Source: a bacterium (GTDB taxonomy: Bacteria; Desulfobacterota; Binatia; UBA12015). From it: a DNA stretch of 5,154 bases. Location of the stretch: the NCBI GenBank assembly GCA_018970825.1, contig JAGWVP010000257.1, positions 1 through 5,154 of the forward strand. The letters are read 5' to 3'. A model generated the notes under the pieces. That model had not been told where the DNA came from. It saw only the letters and a program-made list of their open reading frames with translations, and did not search any database. Below are positions 1-5,154 of this stretch, in pieces. The translations under genes and the position numbers were made by a program. Each line of letters starts with the position of its first letter. The first letter of the stretch is position 1.

Positions 1-126
1 GAGCAGGGTGATGACGGGTCCGACGAGCGAGCAGGGCACGCCGGTGAAGAAGTCGACGCCGTGCGCGACCAGGGCGTCGACCAGCGCGCGCGCGCGCTCC
101 GGTCCGCCCGGGACGCCGCCGCTCAC
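1..126 (-). CDS. ppd: Phosphonopyruvate decarboxylase, N-terminal fragment (cut by window edge)
   Basis: Only the first 41 codons are present; the gene runs off the left edge. The translated start has a short variable leader, then a helix (residues about 9-20, ERARALVDALVAHGVD), then FFTGVPCSL at about 24-32. This is the typical opening of phosphonopyruvate decarboxylases, whose family members begin with a helix followed by (F)FTGVP[DC]SL. The enzyme is a thiamine-diphosphate- and Mg-dependent cytosolic decarboxylase that converts phosphonopyruvate to phosphonoacetaldehyde and makes the mutase step effectively irreversible. The chosen GTG start (126-124) overlaps the TGA of the upstream gene as GTGA, and a weak G-rich ribosome-site-like run (136-132) lies five bases before it. 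The cofactor-binding C-terminal half is not visible, so function rests on this short motif plus the upstream mutase. Sulfopyruvate decarboxylase-type relatives are possible but less likely in this context. Confidence 0.85.
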   Translation of the reverse strand, partial: MSGGVPGGPERARALVDALVAHGVDFFTGVPCSLVGPVITLL

Positions 127-1163
127 GCGAGCCCCCGCGATCGAGCCGTCGCGAGCGGGTCGGACTCGCGCCAGGTGCCGTGCTCCCGCACGAGGGCCGC
201 GCCGGCGACGGCGAGCGCGAGTGCTTCGTCCGGCGACCGGTCGGGCCCGTCCGCACCGGCCCAGCCGAGGTCCGGCTTGCGCGACAGGCACCAGGCGAAC
301 CCGCGCTCGACGAAGCGGCCGTCCCGCGCGGCCGCCGGGAACGCGGCCGCGTCGAGGACCCCGGGGTGGCGGGCCTCGACCAGCGGCAGCAGGAGCATCG
401 CGGCCCGGAGGTTCGCGATCGTCGACCGCAGGTCGCGACGCCAGTCGCCCGCGGGCGACTGCGTCGCCGCGAGCCTCGCGAGGGCGCGCGCGGCCGAGGC
501 GGCGACGATCGCGTCCCCGCCGGAGCGGGGCCCGCCGTCGTGCAGGAGCGCGAGGGCGAGTGCGTCGTCGAGCACGCACGCGGTCGCGTCCTCGCCGTCT
601 TCGCCCCCGCTCCAGCCGCCGTCCTCGTCCTGTTCGGCGAGCAGGGCCGCGACGGCCTTCCGAAACCGCTCCTCGCGATCGGCATCCGGCGCGCTCCCGT
701 CGAGCACCGCATGACCGAGCAGGGAGACCCGTGCCGCGAGGCTCGCCGGCCCTCCGCGATCCTCGGCGGCGACGTCCCGCCGCGACGTCGCGAGTCGACC
801 GGAAGCGGCACCCCGGGCGTCGCCGACGAGGGCGGTCCGTGCGCGGGCGAGGGCGGCGAGTTCCCCGGGGGCGGCTGCCGAATCCGTTCGGGCCGCGTGA
901 TCGAGCGCGAGCAGGACGCGGGCCGCGACGTCGCCGTCGCCCGCGGCGCGAGCGCAGGGGAGCAGTTCCGCGAGCAGCGGGATCGCGCGCGACGCGCGAC
1001 CTTCGACGACGGCCTCGGCGAACGCGAGGGCCCGTTCGCGGATCCCGGCGAAGTCGGCCGCGAGGAGCCGCGCGCGCGCCTCGGCCTCGTGTCGAGCCCC
1101 GCGCGCGAGGAGCCCCGCGAGCGCCTCGTCGTTCCCGATCCCGATCCCGGTCGCGGAATGCAC
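123..1163 (-). CDS. Unrecognised helical protein with QW-type (terpenoid-cyclase/prenyltransferase-like) repeats
   Basis: Function unknown. The 346-residue product is rich in Ala, Arg and Leu, with no signal peptide or membrane segment that I can see. The C-terminal half carries two exact QxxxGxW motifs, QDEDGGW (178-184) and QSPAGDW (235-241), and a weaker third copy, KPDLGW (296-301). The Trp residues are 57 and 60 apart, and each copy is followed by a helix of the type seen in squalene-cyclase/prenyltransferase repeats (for example LDDALALALL, 198-207). Residues 1-165 are predicted helical without a recognised motif. The DxDD of class II terpene cyclases and the DDxxD of prenyl-diphosphate enzymes are both missing, so I infer an alpha/alpha toroid fold, not terpene chemistry. 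The GTG at 1163 starts five bases after the upstream stop; a GTG at 1190, better spaced from a GAGGA (1207-1203), would overlap that gene and add nine residues. The end overlaps the decarboxylase start. Position between two core phosphonate genes suggests a role in the pathway. Confidence 0.72.
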   Translation of the reverse strand: MHSATGIGIGNDEALAGLLARGARHEAEARARLLAADFAGIRERALAFAEAVVEGRASRAIPLLAELLPCARAAGDGDVAARVLLALDHAARTDSAAAPGELAALARARTALVGDARGAASGRLATSRRDVAAEDRGGPASLAARVSLLGHAVLDGSAPDADREERFRKAVAALLAEQDEDGGWSGGEDGEDATACVLDDALALALLHDGGPRSGGDAIVAASAARALARLAATQSPAGDWRRDLRSTIANLRAAMLLLPLVEARHPGVLDAAAFPAAARDGRFVERGFAWCLSRKPDLGWAGADGPDRSPDEALALAVAGAALVREHGTWRESDPLATARSRGLA

Positions 1164-1168
1164 GCGGC

Positions 1169-2833
1169 CTACCAGCGGAGCTCCGCCCACGCGCGGCGGT
1201 AGTCCTCGAAGGAGTCGATCTCCATCCAGCCCTTGTAGACGTCGACGCAGGTCACCTCGTGACCGCGGTCGACCAGTTCCTGGACGAGGTCGGTCAGGCT
1301 CGCACGCTCGAGCGACTCGGCCTCGTGGAAACGGCCGCGGTGGTTGCTTCGCAGGTCGCGCCAGGTCTCCCGCACGAGCTCGGTGCCGCGCTCGGAGAGG
1401 AACGCGAGGCCGATGAACTCGCCGTGCGCCTCCTTCGGGTCGATGCCCTGTCCCACCCGGTGGACGCGCGTCCCGCCGGCCGACGGCACGAAGCGGTAGC
1501 CGGCGCTCGGCGCCTCGTCGGTCACCACGAGGTCGTGCGTGGTGGGCCTCACCCCGCCGTTGCGCACCGAGTCCCAGAAGGCGCGATCGACCGCGATCGC
1601 GACGTCGCCGGGCGCGCGGAGCAGGCGGCCGAGGATCGAGTCGTCGAAGATCACGTCGCCGTAGAGGCAGACGACCGGGCCTCGCAACTCGTTCTCGGCG
1701 AGCGCGAGCGAGGCGAGTTCGCCGGTCTCCGCGAACCGCTCGTTGTCGTAGTAGCGCAGGTGGGGCAGGTCGACGGCCGACCGGTGGTGCCCGCGGACGA
1801 CCGCGATCTCGCGGATGCCCGACGCGTTCAGGGCCTCGACCTGGCGGCCGAGGATCGTCTTGCCGCGGATGTCGAGCATGCACTTCGGCCGGTCGGCGAC
1901 CAGGTCGCCGAGGGACGGGGCGTCGCCCGCGGCGAGGATCACGGCGGAGCACTCGACCCCCCCCGGCATGAGGAAGCGCGCCTCGTTCGACCGCAGCGCG
2001 TCGAGCCCGACCAGCCCGTAGATGTCCTCGAGCGGCGCGATCCGGCCTTCGACCTCGAGCGTGCGGCCGGAACGGATGTCGGCGAGCGCCTGCCGCATCG
2101 CGACGACCGACGCGCGCAGCGACTGGTTCGCGTAGATGACCAGCCGGAAGCCCGCCCGCGAGAGCTCGCCGAGCGGCGTGCCGACGTAGGTCGTCGGAAC
2201 CGCGACGAGCGGCACCGGGCGGTCCCAGGAGCGGGCGACGTCCTCCAGCTCGGAGAGGTCGGGGTGCTTCGAGTGGATCAGGATCGCGTCCGCGCCCGCG
2301 TCGGCGTAGGCGCGCGCACGGGTCAGCGCCTCCTCCTTGCCCCAGCCGGCGATCAGCGCCTCGGTGCGCGCGATCACGACGAACTCGGAGCTGCGCTGCG
2401 CGGCCTTCGCCGCCTGCACCTTGCGCGCGTGCTCGTCGGTCGGCACGATCTCGCGGGTGACCCCGGTGTAGAAGCTGCAGCGCTTCGGGAAGATGTTGTC
2501 CTCGATCGAGATCGCGGATGCGCCGGCGGCCTCGAACTCCGCGACGGTGCGCATCACGTTGATCGCGTTGCCGAAGCCGTTGTCGCAGTCGGCGATCACC
2601 GGGATGCCGGTCGCGTCGACCATCGCGCGGGTCGCCTCGAGCGTCTCGCTCATCGTGAGGATGCTCGCGTCGGGCACCGCCCGCACCGCCGACAGGCCGA
2701 AACCGCTCGCCCAGACGGCGTCGAAGCCGGCCTGCTCGACGAGTTTCGCGGACAGCGCGTCGTGCGCGCCGCAGGCCACCACCGGCTCGGGCCGGGCGAG
2801 CAGGCGGCGGAGGGATCGTCCGTGGGCCGGCAT
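1169..2833 (-). CDS. pepM: Phosphoenolpyruvate mutase-like / nucleotidyltransferase fusion protein
   Basis: This cytosolic bifunctional enzyme has 554 residues. Residues 1-290 are an isocitrate lyase/PEP mutase-family barrel, which converts PEP to phosphonopyruvate. Visible family residues are WASGF (41-45), D55, the metal-site pair D82/D84, E111, gate-loop FPK (115-117), R156 in VIARTEA, and IHSK (186-189). The usual EDKx5NS mutase signature reads EDNIFPKRCS here, and AVPDASILTMS (52-62) resembles phosphonopyruvate hydrolase. Residues 296-554 are a sugar-phosphate/choline-phosphate type nucleotidyltransferase: AVILAAG (297-303), DRPKCML (314-320), NERFAETGELASL (364-376), YGD (391-393) and the closing EID (538-540). 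The GxGxR loop after AVILAAG is altered to DAPSL. It probably transfers CMP to a phosphonate, as the Fom1 and PntC domains do; that substrate is inferred. The ATG at 2833 is chosen because family homology starts there; the upstream 39 codons are Arg-rich and unlike the family. The adjacent decarboxylase supports mutase over hydrolase activity. Confidence 0.9.
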   Translation of the reverse strand: MPAHGRSLRRLLARPEPVVACGAHDALSAKLVEQAGFDAVWASGFGLSAVRAVPDASILTMSETLEATRAMVDATGIPVIADCDNGFGNAINVMRTVAEFEAAGASAISIEDNIFPKRCSFYTGVTREIVPTDEHARKVQAAKAAQRSSEFVVIARTEALIAGWGKEEALTRARAYADAGADAILIHSKHPDLSELEDVARSWDRPVPLVAVPTTYVGTPLGELSRAGFRLVIYANQSLRASVVAMRQALADIRSGRTLEVEGRIAPLEDIYGLVGLDALRSNEARFLMPGGVECSAVILAAGDAPSLGDLVADRPKCMLDIRGKTILGRQVEALNASGIREIAVVRGHHRSAVDLPHLRYYDNERFAETGELASLALAENELRGPVVCLYGDVIFDDSILGRLLRAPGDVAIAVDRAFWDSVRNGGVRPTTHDLVVTDEAPSAGYRFVPSAGGTRVHRVGQGIDPKEAHGEFIGLAFLSERGTELVRETWRDLRSNHRGRFHEAESLERASLTDLVQELVDRGHEVTCVDVYKGWMEIDSFEDYRRAWAELRW

Positions 2834-2961
2834 CGGGTGGGCGTTGGTTAGGACACGTCCCCGGGGCCCGCAACCGCCTCGTCTCGCGGTCCTCCGGCCG
2901 TCGCGACGCGAGCGTGCCGTCGGCTTGGATTTCGCGCCGGATTCCACCATCCTGCGTCGTC
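2834..2961. other. Divergent intergenic region between the phosphonate operon and the rhomboid gene
   Basis: These 128 bases separate two head-to-head gene starts and must hold the promoters for both directions. I see no strong sigma-70 boxes, no clear operator and no good Shine-Dalgarno sequence before either ATG. An 8-base palindrome CCCCGGGG sits at 2859-2866, but such runs are common at this GC content. The extensions of both flanking reading frames into this region encode Arg/Pro/Ser-rich sequence unlike the protein families, so I treat it as non-coding. Confidence 0.6.
2845..2873 (-). promoter_or_regulatory. Possible weak promoter for the phosphonate operon
   Basis: On the minus strand, TTGCGG (2873-2868) and TAACCA (2850-2845) lie 17 bases apart, a standard sigma-70 spacing, but each keeps only about half of the consensus. 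If it is used, transcription would begin about five bases before the ATG at 2833, giving an almost leaderless mRNA. That would agree with the lack of a ribosome binding site. The match is weak and could be chance. Confidence 0.2.
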
Positions 2962-4158
2962 ATGGTCTTGCCGATCGGCGACGCGCCGAATCCCAAGGGC
3001 TTTCCCTTCGTCAACTACCTGATCATCGCGGCGAACGTCGCGGTGTTCCTCCTGTTCACCGTGCCGCTCGAGGGCACGCGTGCGTCGGCGAGCGACCCGC
3101 GCCTCGCGGAGTACGTGCGGGAGATGTCGCGCGCACTCGCGGGAAGGGTGTCCGCCTCCGCGTTCGACAACGTGAGCCTCTGGGACCTCGCGGTCTTCAA
3201 CTGGGGGTTCCGCCCGGCCTACCCGTCGGTCGTGGACCTCTTCTCGTCCATGTTCATGCACGCCGGGTTCATGCACCTGTTCGGGAACATGCTGTTCCTG
3301 TGGATCTACGGCGACAACGTCGAGCACACGCTCGGGCGATTCCGCTACCTGTTCGTCTATCTCGCCTGCGGCGTCTCGGCCGTGCTGTTCCACTGGGCCT
3401 TCGCTCCGCAGTCGCTCATGCCGATGGTCGGTGCGTCGGGCGCGATCTCGGGCGCGCTGGGCTTCTATTTCCTCGCGTTCCCCCGCAACAAGGTGCGGCT
3501 CCTCTGGCTCATGCCGCCGCTCATGTCGCAGGTGGTCGAGGTCTCGGCGCGGATGGTGCTCGGCTTCTACCTCGTCATGGAGAACTTCCTGCCCTTCATG
3601 GCGGCGCGCGGGGAGGGCGGCGTCGCCCACGGAGCGCACATCGGCGGGTTCCTCGCCGGGCTCGCGTTCGCCTGGTGGTACCAGCGCCGCGAGCTCGCGA
3701 CGCCGTCGGAGTTCCGCGAGACCGGCGCCCCCGCCGAGGCGATCCCGGCCTCGCGCTTCGGCGCGGCGCTCGCCGAGGGTCGCTTCGCGGAGGTCGCGCG
3801 CGAGTACTTCTCGCTCCCCGAGGCCGAGGCGCGCCGCGCCCTCGCCCCGGGCGAGGCGCTCGAACTCGGCGAGTGGTTGCGGAAGTCCGACCACGCCAAG
3901 GCCGCGCTCGCCGTCCTGCGGCGCTCGATCAAGCAGGATCCCTACTCCCCGGATGCGGCGCGCCTCGAACTGCTCGCGGGCCTCGTCCTGCTCGAGGATC
4001 TCCACCTCCCGACCGAGGCCTTCCAGCACCTGCGGACGGCGCTCGACCGCCAGCCGGACGCCTTCACCGCCTCGCGCGCGCGCCGCGCGCTCGAGGCGAT
4101 CGACGGAATGCAGAAGTTCGGCCATGTCGGCCACCTGCGCACTCCCCGCCCCTGGTGA
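2962..4158 (+). CDS. Rhomboid family intramembrane serine protease with C-terminal TPR-like region
   Basis: This inner-membrane protease of 398 residues would cleave transmembrane substrates within the bilayer; its substrate cannot be told from sequence. A first membrane helix lies at about 17-34 (VNYLIIAANVAVFLLF). Then come the HxxxN element H105-LFG-N109 in MHAGFMHLFGNM, followed by IYGDNVEHTLG, a helix at about 127-146, the catalytic serine S159 in GASG (157-160), and the catalytic histidine H226 in AHIGGFLAG. The Ser-His dyad is therefore intact. Residues about 260-385 form a soluble helical tail with TPR-like pairs (for example HAKAALAVLRRSIKQDPYSP and TEAFQHLRTALDRQPDA), probably for protein binding. 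The ATG at 2962 is chosen because a conserved short cytoplasmic leader, VLPIGDAPNPKGFPFVNYL, starts there; a longer in-frame start at 2914 adds only atypical sequence. No Shine-Dalgarno site is visible. The next gene follows after four bases, suggesting co-transcription. Confidence 0.93.
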   Translation: MVLPIGDAPNPKGFPFVNYLIIAANVAVFLLFTVPLEGTRASASDPRLAEYVREMSRALAGRVSASAFDNVSLWDLAVFNWGFRPAYPSVVDLFSSMFMHAGFMHLFGNMLFLWIYGDNVEHTLGRFRYLFVYLACGVSAVLFHWAFAPQSLMPMVGASGAISGALGFYFLAFPRNKVRLLWLMPPLMSQVVEVSARMVLGFYLVMENFLPFMAARGEGGVAHGAHIGGFLAGLAFAWWYQRRELATPSEFRETGAPAEAIPASRFGAALAEGRFAEVAREYFSLPEAEARRALAPGEALELGEWLRKSDHAKAALAVLRRSIKQDPYSPDAARLELLAGLVLLEDLHLPTEAFQHLRTALDRQPDAFTASRARRALEAIDGMQKFGHVGHLRTPRPW

Positions 4159-4162
4159 CGCC

Positions 4163-5152
4163 ATGAGAGCCGTCGTCGTCGATCGCTGGATGGAACCCTC
4201 GGAGCTCCGCGCGAGCGAGTTGCCCTCGCCCCCGGTCGGGCCGGGACAGGTCCGCGTGCTCGTCCACGCCGCGGGCTGCAACTTCTTCGACATCCTGATG
4301 GTGCAGGGGCGCTACCAGGTCCGCCCGCCGTTCCCCTTCGTGCCGGGTGCCGAACTCGCCGGCGAGGTGACCGAGGTCGGACCCGGCGTGACGTCGCTCT
4401 CGGTCGGGGATCGCGTGCTCGCCTCGGCCGGCATGGGGGCGTTCGCGACCGAGGCCGTCGTGCCCGCGGCGGCCTGTCACCGGATGCCCGGGTCGATGAC
4501 GTTCGAGGAAGGAGCCGCGCTGCCGATCGTCTACCCGACCTCGTACGCGGCGCTCGCCTTCCGCGGCGCGCTCGCGCCGGGCGAGTGGCTGCTCGTGCAC
4601 GCGGCCGCCGGCGGCGTCGGGCTCGCCGCCGTGCAGATCGGCAAGGCTCTCGGCGCCCGCGTCATCGCGACGGCCGGCGGCGAGGAGAAGCTCGGGATCG
4701 CGCGGCGTGCCGGCGCCGAGTTCGCCTTCGACTACGGCTCCGACGGCTGGGTCGAGAAGGTGAAGGAAGCGACCGGGGGACACGGCGCCGACGTGATCTA
4801 CGATCCGGTCGGCGGCGACGTGACCGACCAGTCGCTGCGCTGCATCGCGTGGAACGGCCGGCACCTGGTGATCGGCTTCGCGAGCGGGCGCATCCCCGAG
4901 GTCAAGCTGAACCGCGTGCTGCTGAAGAACGTCTCGATCGTGGGGCTCCACTGGGGCGCCCACGCGATCCACGAGCCCGCGCGCATCCCGGAGACCTTCG
5001 CGCGCCTGTTCGAGCTCCACTCGGCGGGGCGGATCGCGCCCGAGATCTTCCCCCGCCGCTACGCCCTCGACGAGTTGCCCGAGGCGCTCGCCGCCCTCGG
5101 CTCCCGGCGCACCTGGGGCAAGGTGATCGTCGCGCCGAACGCGACCGCCTGA
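4163..5152 (+). CDS. Zinc-independent NADPH:quinone oxidoreductase-type MDR enzyme
   Basis: A complete 329-residue cytosolic oxidoreductase of the medium-chain dehydrogenase/reductase superfamily, quinone-oxidoreductase branch. The N-terminal GroES-like domain (about 1-120) has the family pattern PPVGPGQVRVLVHAAGCNFFD (split around residues 23-43), FPFVPGAELAGEV (57-69) and GDRV (82-85). The Rossmann domain (about 125-260) carries the nucleotide-binding motif AAAGGVG (147-153) after GEWLLVH, with the usual ADVIYDPVGGD at 209-219. The C-terminal WGKVIV (318-323) is the typical family ending. The GHE zinc-ligand motif is replaced by GAE (62-64), so no catalytic zinc is expected. These enzymes reduce quinones or enoyl/enone substrates with NADPH; the true substrate is unknown, and acryloyl-CoA-reductase-like or detoxification roles are alternatives. 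It begins four bases after the rhomboid stop without a clear ribosome site, so translation is probably coupled. No terminator is visible in the two bases that remain. Confidence 0.93.
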   Translation: MRAVVVDRWMEPSELRASELPSPPVGPGQVRVLVHAAGCNFFDILMVQGRYQVRPPFPFVPGAELAGEVTEVGPGVTSLSVGDRVLASAGMGAFATEAVVPAAACHRMPGSMTFEEGAALPIVYPTSYAALAFRGALAPGEWLLVHAAAGGVGLAAVQIGKALGARVIATAGGEEKLGIARRAGAEFAFDYGSDGWVEKVKEATGGHGADVIYDPVGGDVTDQSLRCIAWNGRHLVIGFASGRIPEVKLNRVLLKNVSIVGLHWGAHAIHEPARIPETFARLFELHSAGRIAPEIFPRRYALDELPEALAALGSRRTWGKVIVAPNATA

Positions 5153-5154
5153 GG

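Noticed and set aside
84..97. A run of alternating GC dinucleotides near the start of ppd, possibly Z-DNA-forming or slippage-prone.
   Set aside because: It is short, encodes Arg-Ala codons in the right frame, and similar runs appear elsewhere in this GC-rich sequence.
1134..1150. A short tandem hexamer-like repeat (cccgat).
   Set aside because: It has only about two and a half copies and simply encodes Gly-Ile-Gly-Ile-Gly at the start of the QW-repeat protein.
8..2851. A 947-codon open frame on the plus strand across the whole phosphonate operon.
   Set aside because: Its product is dominated by Arg, Pro, Ala and Gly with no domain pattern, and it lies antisense to three genes with clear family motifs or codon bias. 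Long antisense frames are expected at this GC content.
2925..2953. A TTGGAT box as a candidate -35 element for the rhomboid gene.
   Set aside because: The sequence 17 bases downstream (CATCCT) does not resemble a -10 element, so the pair is not convincing.
1164..3014. The frame of the QW-repeat gene stays open upstream through the mutase gene, giving a possible 963-residue protein.
   Set aside because: The upstream part is an Arg-rich out-of-frame reading of the mutase gene. The coding signal in this frame begins only near the mutase stop at 1169.
2848..4293. A 481-codon minus-strand open frame opposite the rhomboid gene.
   Set aside because: Its composition is the charged, repetitive Arg/Glu/His type of a shadow frame, and the plus strand carries an intact rhomboid with its catalytic dyad.
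4277..4354. A Cys (residue 39) at the position of a catalytic zinc ligand in the MDR enzyme.
   Set aside because: The partner GHE motif is GAE (62-64) and no structural-zinc cysteine cluster is present, so this is the zinc-free quinone oxidoreductase type.

Overview
The window is very GC-rich (about 70% by eye), with strong G/C preference at third codon positions, GTG starts, almost no intergenic DNA and few Shine-Dalgarno sites. This fits a high-GC, probably Gram-negative bacterium of the deltaproteobacterial, myxobacterial or Binatota-like kind, or a metagenomic relative. The taxonomic guess rests on general impression only. I see no RNA genes, mobile elements, CRISPR arrays or signs of recent transfer.

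The window holds two divergent gene groups separated by about 128 bases. On the minus strand (from 2833 down to the left edge) lies a compact three-gene phosphonate biosynthesis operon. Its first gene is a fusion of a phosphoenolpyruvate mutase-like domain and a nucleotidyltransferase domain (1169-2833). The second is an unrecognised, Ala/Arg-rich helical protein with two QxxxGxW motifs and a third weaker copy, as in the alpha/alpha toroids of the terpenoid-cyclase superfamily (123-1163). The third is the first 41 codons of a phosphonopyruvate decarboxylase (1-126). The second and third genes overlap by four bases (GTGA), and the first and second are separated by five bases or overlap, so all three are probably translated together.

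The mutase would turn phosphoenolpyruvate into phosphonopyruvate. The decarboxylase would pull that unfavourable reaction forward to phosphonoacetaldehyde. The nucleotidyltransferase domain would probably activate a later phosphonate, such as 2-aminoethylphosphonate or 2-hydroxyethylphosphonate, with CTP. The role of the toroid-like protein placed between the two core pathway enzymes is unknown, and it is the most interesting item here.

On the plus strand (2962-5152) are a rhomboid intramembrane serine protease with a C-terminal helical, TPR-like extension, and, four bases later, a zinc-independent NADPH:quinone oxidoreductase-type MDR enzyme. They look like ordinary chromosomal genes with no obvious link to phosphonate metabolism.
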